A program made the translations under genes and the position numbers. The notes beneath the pieces are model-generated. The model saw only the letters and a list, made by a program, of their open reading frames with translations, was not told the origin of the DNA and ran no database searches. A stretch of DNA of 64,000 nucleotides from Symbiodinium sp. CCMP2592 (Eukaryota > Sar > Dinophyceae > Suessiales > Symbiodiniaceae), in contig CAJNDT010005445.1 in the NCBI GenBank assembly GCA_905221615.1, positions 440,153-504,152 of the forward strand. The letters run 5' to 3'. Shown in pieces: positions 1 to 11,042 of this stretch (its first letter is position 1; the number at the start of each line of letters is the position of its first letter).

Positions 1-201
1 TGCCGCAGCACAAACTCCACAGCTTCGGTTGTCTTCTTAGTTTAGAAGAGTGCTTATCTAGACGATTGCGCATCCAGCTTGCACCCTGTGGAGTTTCCGA
101 CACAGCACAATCTCCATACCGAAAGTGTTTTCTTAGCTTAGGAGAGTTAGAGCAGCACTTACTGGGAAAATTGACAAGAGCATGTAGCTCAACCACATGA
201 G

Positions 202-1771
202 CCGGATGCTAAAGGCATCGACCCTGCCATGACAAGCAAGCGCACCACATCCGTGACATAAGGGATCTGCAGTAATTTAGCAAAAAATTGGCAGGTCTAT
301 GTTTCAACAAAGGCCGCTTGCTTCAAAGCGTCAGGAAAACCATACAAATCGCAGGGCTGTCAATGCGCTGCTTACTTACTTGACCTCTGCCAAGAGTCAC
401 GCTCTTGCGGCGCTAACCCTGGGCACACAAGCCCCAACCCCGTAAACTCATTCAGCTATTAGTTTTAACTGTTTTAGACCACCAAAATCCGGTTCTAATC
501 GTTGAGGCCCTTCTACCAGCACCCCCCAACTACCCTCCAACATACCCTCCAAATACCCACTACTAGGCTCTATTAAAGGGCCTTGGGGGGTCCTGGTAAT
601 AAATCCCTTAAATCCTAAACTCTAAACCCAAAACCCTGAAGCCCTGAAATCCAAAACCCAACACCCTTAAACCCTAAAGCCCTAAATCCCTTAACCCTAA
701 AGCCCTAACAAAAACCTTAAGCCCTAAACCCTAAAGCCCTAAAGCCTTAAACCCTAAAACCCTAAAACCCTAAAACCCTAAATCCTAAACCCCCAAAAAT
801 AACCCCAAAAGCCCTAAAGCCTCGAACCCTCTCCCTACCCGAGGCAAGACGACTCTTCCTTGCCTCCCAGGGCAGCGGCGATCCTCTTGGATGGCAGGTT
901 CATGGTCCGGCTACTATGGGGACTCCTGGGGTTAGAATAGGGTTCCTTTACAGGGATCCCTAGAAGGCTCTATCAGGGATCTATAGTATACCATTAAGGG
1001 GGGCCAGGGTTTAGGTTTCATGATTCAGGGTGTCGGGTCTTAGGGTTTAGGTTGCGGGGTTCAGGGTGTACGATTTAGGGTTTAGGGGCTTCAATAATCA
1101 GAACAGGGTTCCTTTAAAGGGATCCCTAAAATTTACGGCTCTATAAGGGATCTATAATAGGGTTCTGGTTTAGGGTTTAGGGGTTCAGGGTATAGGATTT
1201 GGGGTTAGGGTCCTTGAGCCAAGGTAATACAGGGGCCTTAACAATGAGAGCAGGGTTCCCTTAAAGGGATGGTTAACGGGCTTTCTTTATAAAATATCCA
1301 TAGTAGGGTTCTATAGAACAGGGGCCTACGCAATTAGAATCGGGCCCGTTATACTACACTTGCAATAAGGAACCACCAAAATAGTATTGGTAATTGTTCG
1401 GGCCCCTACATAATGATTATGTTTGAGCATTGTGAATCTTATCCGAGGAGAAATCTCGAGAATCAAAAGCGTAAGTACCAATGAGCATCACAGTAGCGGT
1501 TTGATGAGTAGTATGTCGTACTACGAGGGTACATCCTTCCGAAACCCCTATACCCGAAGCCTCCCAAACCCCGCATTCCCCCCAACCTCCCAGCCCCACA
1601 CTGCAGCACAGTTTTCGTGACTCCATATATCCTATAGTGTCCTATCGTCATTCCGCCGAAAGCGTGCATCAAATCAGGCGCCAACGCTTCGCCAGCCTGT
1701 CAGAGATGCAGTCCTTCTGCGAGCGGGTGGACATAGATGGCTGGTTCCGCAGGGGGCCTAACCGGATTTGA
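202..1771 (+). CDS. Hypothetical protein, C-terminal part, four exons
   Basis: Proposed exons are 202-252 (ends before GTGACA), 844-897 (ends before GTTCAT), 1448-1470 (ends before a consensus GTAAGT) and 1678-1771 (ends at TGA). Phases run 0-0, 0-0, 0-2, 2-stop, so all junctions agree. The last exon reads as ordered protein with acidic and aromatic residues (motif CERVDIDGWFRRGPNRI before the stop). No family is recognised. CCCTAAA-like DNA fills the intron upstream of exon 2, and TTTAGGG-like DNA follows exon 2. The 5' end is unresolved and may lie left of the window. The product is unknown; the model rests on frame and splice logic only. Confidence 0.5.
516..600. repeat. Foldback element, family H
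   Basis: The left arm reads ACCAGCACCCCCCAACTACC and the right arm GGGGGGTCCTGGT, so the unit folds on itself. Related copies are at 33571-33664 and 43381-43457. It carries no coding potential and lies in the intron between the first two exons of the model at 202-1771. Confidence 0.6.
602..790 (+). repeat. Degenerate CCCTAAA telomere-like tract
   Basis: Runs of CCCTAAA, CCCTGAA and CCCTTAA variants fill this stretch. It is interstitial, not a chromosome end, since unique DNA and exons lie on both sides. It sits directly upstream of the exon at 844-897. Confidence 0.8.
1323..1409. repeat. Foldback element, family F
   Basis: The ends are AGGGGCCTACGCAATTAGAAT and GGTAATTGTTCGGGCCCCTA, which are imperfect inverted repeats. 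Related to copies at 11096-11206, 50592-50762 and 55815-55930. Lies in the intron just left of the exon at 1448. Confidence 0.55.
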
Positions 1772-2588
1772 GGTGAGCGCAGCGTAGTTTAGGATTTGAT
1801 TCGGGATGCCGGGTTGGGGCTCTCGGTTGAGCTTTTTGTGTTTATACGCTTCTATGGGCAGCCGAACCGCTGGAAGCCCCAGAAGCTCTCTGTCGGCCCT
1901 AGCATGGGATACCCGAAACTAGCTTGTCTTCTATATCCAAGTGTTCAACCTTTCTTGAGTTCGACAACAGAGGCATGCATTATATGTGCTGTTGTAAGTT
2001 GTAACCAAATAAGATACCCGAGTTCCTGTCTCGCGGAAAGACCCCCGAGGGCACGGTTTCTTCAGAGGTTAAACTTTAACGAATGACAGGAGGCAGCACT
2101 TACCCTTGGGACCCTTAGGGGGGACTATACTTCCTTAAAAAGGCTTTATTAGGTCCTTATTATGAGATCAGATCTGCTTACTGTAGGGATTAAGGCCCAC
2201 GAACACGTGCTTCTCGTCTCCCTTGCAATGCATAATGATGTGGTGCATTATCAATCCTAGCATTCCTAGGGACATTTGATTCTCCAGAGTTTGTACATTG
2301 TTCAGAATATGAAACAGCTCATCTGACAGACCTAGCCGAGAGTTTCAGAAAATGAGGGGCACTGTTCAATATGGACGCCATCAGCAAGATCCTGCTAATG
2401 AATATCCTGGTTGATCATGTAGGACCCTGATCTCGGAACCCCGCTCCTCTAACCCCAGAATATTAGGATCCATACAAATGTAGAGTCCTAATAAAGACCC
2501 AGCGTTTCTTAATCAGGTTCCTACATGTAGAAACCTGAAAGCTTGAACCCTAACTACGGTATGCCCTTCTTTCTCACAAACTTCCCAG
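1772..2588 (+). other. Intergenic stretch
   Basis: No exon chain is supported here. Open frames exist (for example at 1796-2086) but have no splice or family support. A half copy of foldback family G is at about 2480-2532, ending in TTTCTTAATCAGGTTCCTACAT. Confidence 0.4.
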
Positions 2589-2669
2589 GTGCTGACTTCC
2601 TAGTGGCAGACCGCATGAACGAGCGCGAGGAAAAGGCGGGACTCTTCGATCAAAAATTAAGGGCTTCGG
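2589..2669 (+). CDS. Isolated exon-like island
   Basis: Follows a TTCCCAG acceptor and is open in a protein-like frame (motif ADFLVADRMNEREEKAGLFD), ending before GTTTGGGGCC, which opens a TTTAGGG-like tract. Phase would be 1 to 1. I could not chain it to neighbours with confidence. Confidence 0.4.
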
Positions 2670-3282
2670 GTTTGGGGCCCAGGGTTCGGGGTTAGGGTTC
2701 AGGGTTGAGGGTTTATGCTTGGGGCTCGGGTTCAGGGGTTTCGAGTTTAGGGTTAGACACCTGAAGGTGGAACCGTTGAGGTCGTGTGGAGAACTGGGAG
2801 TCCGCAGAGCTTCTTCGACATGCTTTGGGGCTCTTTCTTCCCTTTCCCTGGTCCAGGCCCCTGTAGAACGTAAAGAACGATCGTGCGCAAAAAACTCTTG
2901 CAGAGGATGGTTAGAATTATGACAAACCAGCATACTCTCAGCATCAATTCCTAACTTTTCTTCGTCCGGAGGATCGATCGAATCATGGTTGCCCACTACT
3001 TCATGGCTTCGGGTTTAGAGCACCTAGCTTCTCACACGAACCGTACTCGCTGCAAGGTGGGGGCATATAACTGCAAATACCGAAGACAGACAGCCGAAAC
3101 CGCGGCACTCAGTTTGATGAAGCTCAAGTCCAAAGCTGAACCATCAAATCAATGTCTTTGGTCCCTATGTGAAGCCCTAAGTGCAGCCAACGTGTCACAT
3201 GCGCGGAGCTGGCGTGGACATGTTTGAATGATTACATAGGCGCTCTCACAAAGCAAGAACACGCTTTTGTTCAGGCATGCTC

Positions 3283-3377
3283 TACCCAGAGGCCCCATAG
3301 TAGTTCTTTTGTGGGGATTACCCTGTAGGGTTCTATATATGAACCCCCAAAACGAACTACTTTGAGGGCCTTTGGGT
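3283..3377. repeat. Foldback element, family A (copy 1)
   Basis: Opens TACCCAGAGGCCCCATAGTAG and closes with the inverted form (CTACTTTGAGGGCCTTTGGGTA). Nine copies of this family occur in the window. Confidence 0.7.
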
Positions 3378-3386
3378 AATGAGTAT

Positions 3387-3470
3387 GAGCCCCAAAGTAG
3401 TTCCTTTTTGGGGTTTGTATATAGAATCCTATAAGGTAATCCCCAAAAAGGAACTACTTTGGGGCCTTTG
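3387..3470. repeat. Foldback element, family A (copy 2)
   Basis: Arms AGCCCCAAAGTAGTTCC and GGAACTACTTTGGGGCCT are inverted repeats around a central ATAGAATCCTATAAGGTAAT. It lies head to tail with copy 1, 10 bp away. Confidence 0.7.
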
Positions 3471-3530
3471 TGTAATGAATATGAGCCCCAAAGCCTTCTA
3501 TGCACTCGCACCGACCCCCCACCGGAACGG

Positions 3531-3567
3531 AGGAGATCGCGGCCAAGACCCTCAAGGACGTGCCGGC
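3531..3567 (+). CDS. Possible terminal exon fragment
   Basis: After GGAACGGAG the frame reads EIAAKTLKDVPAAD and then TGA, and is soon followed by a TTTAGGG-rich tract (3611-3700). It looks like the last exon of a gene whose other exons I could not place. Another frame is also open, so the reading is tentative. Confidence 0.3.
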
Positions 3568-4577
3568 GGCGGACTGAGCTGAGTGATCTTCGACTCTCAA
3601 GAAACACCAAGGGGTTAGGGGTTTAGGGGTTTAGGGTTTTAAGGTTTAGGGTTTCGTGTTTTAGGGTTTGGGGTTTTAGGGTTTTGGGCTTGGGGATTTT
3701 CGATCATTCAGTCTTGTGTTTCCTTGAAGGAACAAGATGTAGCAATGTAGCGCACCACTGATACTGCTTGATGGGTTGTGGTCCTCAACATTTGGTATGC
3801 TTGGGGTGTTCAAAGCTCATTGCGCCTGCATGCCTCTTCGACGATATGAGCAGCAGGCGTTCTTGACCCGCTTATGATACCGGAAAGTCTGCATCAACAA
3901 TCGCCGGGACTTTTTATATAGGGCTTTACATCTGTAAAGCCCGGAGCTCGTACCTGTCACAAGCCTGCAACCTTAAGCATTAAGCCCAACACTTGAGCCT
4001 CCAAGCCTCAAATCTTTAACCCCTATACGCCCGAACCTCATGGTTTGTGAAGACCCAGCCGCCGAAGGCCAGCACCCCCAGTTCCAGATTCCATAGTTAA
4101 GAAGAGGTCTGGGTTACGACTGACTACGGGCAACTAGTTAGTACACTATATAGGGCTCGCGTTTTAAGCCAGACGAGAAATCGCTGGCATCGCCAACGGG
4201 AGGGACATCGCCCATAGCAGCTGAAAGTAGTATATAGTATACAGTATACTCGCAAGTCACTATTTGATTCATGGACGCCCCCCATATACACCTTACAGTC
4301 CCCATCAAGACTAAAGTGCAATGTACGATTATAGTCTACTGTACCCGAAGCACTATGCTACTCAACAAATAAGGCTCCTAAACCTTTTTAAATCCTTATA
4401 GATCTCTTCTAGAATCCTTTGAAGGGGCCCTTGTGGGCCTTATGGACCTCCTGTGGGGTTCTTGTAGAACTCTTATAGAATCCTTTAAAAGAGCCCTTAT
4501 GGACCTCCTGTAGAGTTCTTGTAGAACTCTTATGGGTTCCTATAAAAGGAGCCCATACGAAAGCTCCCAATCGCCAG

Positions 4578-4629
4578 GTCCTGCAGCATTTGGTCAGCTT
4601 TTGCTCTCGCCTCAGCCGGATGGCCAAAG
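4578..4629 (+). CDS. Isolated exon-like island
   Basis: Bounded by a TCGCCAG acceptor and a GTTAGGG donor that leads into TTTAGGG-like DNA. All three frames are open, so the frame is not determined; one reads VLQHLVSFCSRLSRMAK. No chain to neighbours found. Confidence 0.3.
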
Positions 4630-4892
4630 GTTAGGGCTCGTGATTTTTGGGGGTTTAGGGCTTAGGGCATAGGGTCTAGGGTTCAGGGTATAAAGGGTTT
4701 AGGGTATATAGGGTTTAGCGTACAGGGCTTAGGGTTTTAGTGGTTTTGCTCTCTTTTCTTTCTTTCCAATCATAGACGCGATTGAATGGGTTTTGTGGAG
4801 GCTTTACATGTTTTCCTGTTTGCGGTCTGCTGTTCTAGTGACTAGTGTTATTGAGGCCCAGGAATTGCGGACCTACGGTTCGAGGTTCGGGC

Positions 4893-4993
4893 CTACCCAT
4901 AGGCCCCATAGTAGTTCCTTTCTGGGATTACCTTGTAGGACTCTACATGTGAGCCCCAAAAAGGAGCTACTACTGTATGGGGCCTATGGGTAG
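4893..4993. repeat. Foldback element, family A (copy 3)
   Basis: Best-preserved copy: CTACCCATAGGCCCCATAG at the left end and CTATGGGTAG at the right end form inverted termini of more than 20 bp. Confidence 0.75.
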
Positions 4994-5088
4994 TTTAGTT
5001 AGGATTTAGGGTTTAGCGGTTTTTAGGGTGCAGCGCTCTAGGGCTTTCGAAGATTAGGGCTCGCCCGGACGAGTGCACCTTTCAATGC

Positions 5089-5184
5089 ATATGGGAGTTT
5101 CCGAAAATTAGGGGTACCTGATAATAAGGAGCCTACTATTTAGGGCACTATATTAGGGCCCCCTGTTTTCGGAAACTCCCATAT
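5089..5184. repeat. Foldback element, family B (copy 1)
   Basis: Termini ATATGGGAGTTTCCGAAAA and TTTTCGGAAACTCCCATAT are perfect inverted repeats of 19 bp. The interior carries TACTATTTAGGGCACTATAT. Confidence 0.8.
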
Positions 5185-5964
5185 GTTGGTGGGGTTTCCC
5201 GTGACGTCAAGGATTCAAGGGTTAAGGGTGGCGCCCTGTGGGGGTTGAGCGCGAAGTCGCTTTTTCGAGGCGTTAGCTGACGTCTTTGCCCTGCCCGGAG
5301 TTTGTAGTTCGTGGTTTTCAGTTAGTGGCATGTGTCGATTTTCAGGTTGCGGATTGTCATTGCTAGCACGGCACATTACCTGTTGCGGTAAGTGATACAT
5401 CCATGCCAATAATAAGTAGCCTAAACTCTCCCTATAGAATAGCAACCATTTGCCCCCATTTGAGCGTACGGGCTCTAGGAAGCTCAAAGCTTGTCAGATC
5501 CTAGGCCTGTACATAGAATCAAAAGAAGTTTAGGCTCGTGTCGTGTTTGATCTATGTGACCCACATTGCGGTAGTAGCTCAGGATACAGCAGGGTAGGAT
5601 GGACATGCTGAAGATAAGCTGTGACCACGAAACCCCGACCACATTCAACAATTGTTCGAGCATCTCAGCCGCATTTCAATAATGGTCAAGTCAAGTCAAC
5701 AAATTCGAAGGCAGGTTGCCAGCATGCCAGTGCAAATTCAATACTTCCGCATACCCTTCAACACCGGAGCCCCCAAACCTAAGTCCCGCAAGCCTCAAAT
5801 GCAAGGTGCTTCACCGGAATGCTGACCACCTGGCTCAAATACTTTCTGTCCCAGACACGCCATATGGGCAATTAGGACATGCCTGAAGCACCGGACTTCT
5901 GCGTGCTCAACTATATTTCCATGGAGGAGCCTCAGCTGGATGTTTTAGGGGTGCATTTAGAGGA

Positions 5965-6079
5965 TACTTGGAGGTTCATGGGTAGTCATAAGTAGGGTTA
6001 CTAGTCCCCTAGTATGAGTTATAAGTACCGTTACCCTACTTATGAGCCCACTTTATAACTGCCCATCAACCTCCAAGTA
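5965..6079. repeat. Foldback element, family C (copy 1)
   Basis: Ends TACTTGGAGGTTCATGGGTA and its inverted form ending CAACCTCCAAGTA. Five full copies of this family are present. Confidence 0.75.
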
Positions 6080-6806
6080 TCATCTCTCGGGTTCAGGGCT
6101 TAGGGCTTCCGGCTACCAAGATGTAGTGTGCAGGCGAGTGCAGGCTTTTGGGCTTGGGGTGTATGGACCCTGCAGGGATTTGCTGATGGTTTTGGGCTAC
6201 CTAAAGACTTTGTGCCTTAGTTTAAGAGTGAAGAGTCCAGTAGCCATTGCTTGCCGATTATCAAAACAAGGTACTATATTGATTGTAAGGCCTAGGTCGG
6301 GATCCAAATTGGTCCAGCAACTCATAATACATGTTTCAGTCCCGAATGTGTCAGGAGACGAGTCCGCAAAGCCACGCAGCACTAGCCGACACCCTGCACC
6401 TTACACCTGAACCCGGCAGTAGGTCTAGAGAGTGAAGAAGCGTTTGGGCATGGACCTCTGCGAAAGGGTCAGCTTCTTGTCGTCTTGGGGTGGTGAGATG
6501 ACCCTGCAACACTTCAGCCCTATAACTCTACGATACTGGTGAAACCCTGTCATTTCGTCTGTTTCCGAATGACAGCAAGCTCCTCCTCATCAAAGCTGGT
6601 CCGTTTCGGTGAGCCTTTGTACATTAGCTTCGTGGCTGAGCCAGCTACAGCAGCATACGAGGGCAGCTTGCACAAACCCCAGTCTCTCAACCGTAAAACC
6701 CTGACGCTCAAACCCGACCAAAAATCCTACAGTGACCCCTAAGCCCTAAACCCTGGGTCCTACAGCGCTGAACCTGGGCGCTCAAGGCGGAGATTTGCTA
6801 TTGCAG

Positions 6807-8105
6807 AACTTTTCTGCAGCCCAAGAAGATGCCACCCGTTGTTCGGCGTCACAGCTGTCCACCCGCGTTTTGGAAAGGAGCAGGCTCTTCTTATGGTCCC
6901 TAAACCCTAAACCCTATGGTCGGGGGTTTGCGGGTTTAGGGTTTCGCTGGTTTGTAGTGTCTTGGTCGTCTTTCGCTCCACGGAATTGTTAGCTCGAGTT
7001 GCATATGCATCTTCTGCTCTTGGTGTCCCCTTGTAGTACCCCGTACAGCAACCCATTTCGTACACCTTATTGTAACCCTTCCAGTACTCATTCATCTTCT
7101 GTTTTAAAAATTCAGACCGCTGGGGTTTGTGGGTGATGTTCGGGGTCAGGTAGCCTCCCTCAGATAGTAATCACCCCTCATACTCCCTCACGGTTGATTC
7201 TACTCTATCCCTACACCCTCAGCCCTACGCCCCAAAACTATATCCCAAAACAGCCCTTCGAATCTGTCGGGACTTGATGTTGAGTTCTTCTGTTTTGGGT
7301 TCGGGGTACACACATGCACACCTGTTTTGGCGGATCTTGCTAGGCTTTCGGGCTACCTGTGACAAATTCCCCTGCCCTTAGTTCCCCAGAAAGGGCTACC
7401 CTTATTGCAGCGGTCAATGACCCGAACCTTGGACCTAGGACCTAGGATTTTGGGTTCAGGCTTCGGGGCTTTTGGGGGTTTACGTTGAAAACTGGTCCTG
7501 GAGAGGCTTCGGATGACCCACTAATCTTTTTCATTCAGATGCTGCTTTCGATTGAACTAGCTCCAATACTCCTAGTTAAGTCAATGAACAGGGGTTTAGG
7601 GTTTAGTGTTAAGAATGCTATGTCCAAGTTGACATCCGAACATCCGATGTTCTATTTTGCTTGCATCCGTGTAGCTGTATGCATGTGATGCAAAGAAACC
7701 CGAATCCCTAAACCAGTCCGTAAACCCCTAAACCCTAGACCCTAAACCCCTAAACCCTAAACCCTAAACCCCTAAAGCCTAAACCCCAAACCCCCTAAAC
7801 CCTAAACCCTAAACCAACACGGCAAGGACGGCTTGTCGCCACGGACGAGCACGCATCCTTTGCAGTGGCAGAGGCCATCCTTCTAGACCTCGGCTTCTGT
7901 TCCTTAAACTACACCATCGCTTGGCGCCTCAAGTAAGAACTCCGTTTAGTAGGAATTCACACTTTAAGGGAGTGGAGTGTTCACAACTGCGGCCCAATCG
8001 CGATGTCGACACGAGGAGTATGCTGTCCAACTCGTTCAACGTGCGCAGCGGCTCCAAGCCGTACTGCGCTTCCCGCCCCCCGCCGTGGTGCTTCCTCCTG
8101 CTTAG
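6807..8105 (+). CDS. Hypothetical protein, C-terminal part, five exons
   Basis: Exons 6807-6895, 7085-7124, 7539-7593, 7827-7932 and 7973-8105 (TAG stop at 8103-8105). Phases are 0-2, 2-0, 0-1, 1-2, 2-stop, all compatible. Acceptors include TATTGCAG, CCTTCCAG and CATTCAG; donors include GTAAGA after 7932 and GTTTAGG after 7593. The fourth exon reads as a clear helical, hydrophobic protein segment (ASFAVAEAILLDLGFCSLNY). No known family recognised. A dense CCCTAAA tract lies just before exon 4. The last intron would be only 40 bp, so its acceptor is the least certain point. The 5' end is unresolved. Confidence 0.52.
7704..7815 (+). repeat. CCCTAAA telomere-like tract
   Basis: About a dozen CCCTAAA or CCCCTAAA units end 11 bp before the proposed acceptor of the exon at 7827. 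It lies inside an intron of the 6807-8105 gene. Confidence 0.85.
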
Positions 8106-8429
8106 CAGTTGTCCAGTTTTGCTGACACTCGCTTGGCGATTAGCAGCTTGGCAAGGAAGATAGGCTACCTGAAATTGCCCGCTGTCTTATGGTGCCGGTC
8201 TTCCAGCTTTCCTAGTGCTCTGTGTCCAAAATGTGTATAGTATGTATCACCTTAAATACATGTATGTCAGTTCGCTTTAAACGTCGACGCATGCAGTGTT
8301 GTGTATCTACGGGCATTTGCAGGTGTAGGTTCATGTTCTGTCGCACTGTCGCACAGTCATTTTCGAGAGCACACCAGTGCTGGTCTTTGCACAGCCATTA
8401 GACTCTAGTAGCATACAAAAGATATGTCG

Positions 8430-8700
8430 GATATGTGTTACGGTCACATACGCAGACACTCGCACATCTATCTATCGATCTGTCTATCTGTACCTCTGTC
8501 TATCTATCTCTCTGTCCGTTGTCCCTATGCATATATATATATATATACATCTGCATGTCTCTCTCTCTCTGTGCATGTATGTACTAACTTCCTATACATA
8601 TATATATATATATATATATACATACATTTATGTATGTGTGTGTATATATATATATATATATACTAACTACTTATATATGTACATAGTTTTTCTCTAGTTC
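8430..8700. repeat. (TA)n and (CTAT)n microsatellite block
   Basis: Long TATATA runs (about 8530-8560, 8598-8625, 8643-8661) with CTAT and TCTC stretches. Open frames across it encode Y/I/L/S-rich low-complexity peptides and are not genes. Confidence 0.85.
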
Positions 8701-9227
8701 TGTATGTACCGAGTTACTGTATTTACTTGTTTCTATTTGTATGCACTTGCCGCAGGTAAAGCCGGACAAAAACACACGCGCAGGCATGCGTGATTGCATG
8801 CACAGACATAAACACATGCATACAGAATACAGACATGCATACATGCATGTGCATATATGCACATGAACAGTCGTATGGTGGTTGCATGTTTGTGTTCTAC
8901 ATAAATACCCTGATACGTACACTCACGTTTGTATGTACAACATATTCATGCATGTGAAATATTTACGAGCTTACATTCATATGCATGTGCACATTTCACA
9001 TAAACAATCATACATAGCATACATTTTGCATATTACATGCTGCGTGTTACATGCTGCTGCATTCTACAGGTCACACATTGCATGTCACATGCTGCATAGA
9101 CGTAACCATAGAAGTACAACTGAATGTCCAGGTACATATGTACATGACAACTACGTTGCTTTCTCGGGCTTCTATGTATGATCACGTATGTTGGTGTAAG
9201 TATATATTTTTCTGTGTGTTTTCCAGG

Positions 9228-9366
9228 TAGGCATGTAAGTAGGCAGGCAGGCAGGTAGGTAGTAGGTAGGGTAGGTAGGGTAGGTAGGGTAGGTAGTTTA
9301 GGTAGTTTAGGTAGTTTAGGTAGGGTAGGTAGGGTAGGTAGGGTAGGTAGGGTAGGTAGGTATGTC
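9228..9366 (+). repeat. GGTAG minisatellite
   Basis: Tandem GGTAG, GGTAGGGTAG and GGTAGTTTAG units, about 140 bp, with a GTTTAGGTA variant block in the middle. Possibly derived by slippage from a TTTAGGG-like repeat. Confidence 0.8.
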
Positions 9367-9454
9367 GGTAGGTAGGTCTATAGTATGCGTTTGCGTACAT
9401 GGGGCTCAGTTGCATTGGTCATTCTCAACCTGCACCACGTGTTACCGTCGAGCC

Positions 9455-9720
9455 ATACATATATATATATATATGTATATATATGTATATAGATATACAT
9501 ATGGATGCTTGTGGATTTCTGGTGGATGTACGAAGTATGTTTATCAACATGCTTTTAGGTGGCTTTGAGTCCGTAGCTGCACATGTGTTCACTATACTGT
9601 ACAGAGTTATGCACGTGTATTCGTCGTTATATCTATACATGTACATGTGTATATATATATATATATGTACACCCGCATACATTTACATACATATATATAT
9701 ATATATGTATATGTATGATG
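9455..9720. repeat. AT-rich microsatellite pair
   Basis: Two ATATAT-rich clusters (about 9457-9500 and 9645-9715) with GTATAC and CATACA words. Non-coding. Confidence 0.75.
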
Positions 9721-9991
9721 TGTACACGTGTGCAGTTTCGTGCAAAGCCACCAAATCCAATTGAATCTATGCTACGCGCTGAATATTTTTCAATTGTAAA
9801 AGAAACTTAATAATGGAGAGTTGCACCGAGGTGGGGGTGCGCTAGGTGTCCACTTGAAGACCTGGCTCAGTCTGTAGGGGCTTTCTACCTCGGAGATTTG
9901 CTGTAAGAAAGGGAGGGCTCGGAGCAATTTTTTCAATTTCTGGGTTTCGGCTTGATCTGGGAACTGCAAGCTCCTAGGTTGGACGAGGAGG

Positions 9992-10425
9992 ATGCCGGTC
10001 ACAATTGGGGCGGAAGATGAACTCGTGAGCGATTGCATGCTCATCTCAACCAGAGACTCGAGAGAACTCCGGGTTGAGATCTCTTTTCAAATAGTTCCAG
10101 AGTCCAGCAGCTGGGAGAAGATTTTTCATGCTACATTAGGAGTCTATTTTTTGAACCAGCCTCATCCATACCAAGACCAGGTTTCGGGTTGATTTTCGGT
10201 GGTTTCAGCCTGCATGTCCAATTGCAACGCGGCGTAAGGTCGCCACGACGACGAACCCCAGCCATAGCTACTAACGCCTGGGCCACCACTGTCACTAGCA
10301 AAAGCAGTTGAAGTGGGTTCGCTCCAAGGCATCGGATCAAGTGTGCATCTTTCATCCGTGCAGGTCAACACTATGACACTTTCAGGATGCAAACTTACAG
10401 CACTGCCTCACCTATACAGGCTCCC
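9992..10425 (+). CDS. Hypothetical protein, ambiguous strand
   Basis: A 189-bp open exon starts at ATG 9992 and ends at 10180 before GTTTCGGG; its composition is protein-like (GAEDELVSDCMLIS). Candidate later exons are 10209-10233, 10262-10306 and 10364-10425 (TGA), with matching phases. Two introns would then be only 28 bp, which is hard to accept. On the opposite strand, 10392-10162 is open with a Trp/Ser/Gly-rich sequence resembling the W/S-rich linker of the retrotransposon gag in this window, so part of this region may instead be an old gag remnant. Confidence 0.3.
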
Positions 10426-10732
10426 TGAAAAACCGGGCAAGTAGATATGCAATGACAGTGACAAGAAGGAAGGTCACGATCACCAATGTAATTGTTGGGT
10501 CCCTTGGAGCTTCATCAGACCCACAGATGAGTGGCTTGCAAAAGCTACTCTCTCTCGGTGCAAAATAACTATGTAGAGAGCTGGTCCAAAGTTACACGGC
10601 ACTCACAGAGCCTTTGGTTTGAGGATTTATGGTTGAAGGTGCTGCATTGATGTGGTTGCTGAGATGCGTCGTAACGAGATTGTGGTGCTGACGGGGCCTG
10701 AATGGGCGGGCTATGTTAACATTAATAGTCAT

Positions 10733-10826
10733 AGTCATAGGCCCCATAGTAGTTCCTCTTTGGGGGTTCATACGTAGATCCTATAAGGTAGTCCCAAAAA
10801 GGAACTACTTTGGAGCCTATGGCTAG
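10733..10826. repeat. Foldback element, family A (copy 4)
   Basis: Arms CATAGGCCCCATAGTAGTTCC and GGAACTACTTTGGAGCCTATG, flanked by short AGTCATAGTCATA-type direct repeats on both sides. Confidence 0.75.
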
Positions 10827-11042
10827 TCATAGTCATATCAATCACAACAAGTATGTTCACAAAAATATCCATAATGAGTTCTCGAGTGTGCTAGGGCTAG
10901 GCGAGATCTCCATGACAGTGGGCATGGCCATTCAGATGGCGGTGCAGTGACGCCTTCCTCTAGACTCGATCCTAAACCTTAAACCCCTAAACCCAAAACC
11001 CTCTAAAAGCCTAGATCCTAAACCTGAACACCCCGAGCGTAG

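Noticed and set aside
602-790. A chromosome end, because of CCCTAAA repeats
   Set aside because: The tracts are short, degenerate, occur dozens of times in both orientations and are surrounded by unique DNA and exons.
1211-1224. A spliced-leader relic (CTTGAGCCAA, minus strand)
   Set aside because: Only ten bases match the end of the dinoflagellate spliced leader, which can occur by chance in 64 kb, and no gene start lies next to it.
2574-2996. A 140-residue - strand protein
   Set aside because: It runs through a TTTAGGG-like tract (NPNPEP-type repeats) and overlaps a better + strand exon at 2589-2669.
8377-9764. Several Tyr/Ile-rich small proteins
   Set aside because: They arise from TA and CATA repeats, with frames open on both strands by repeat effect.
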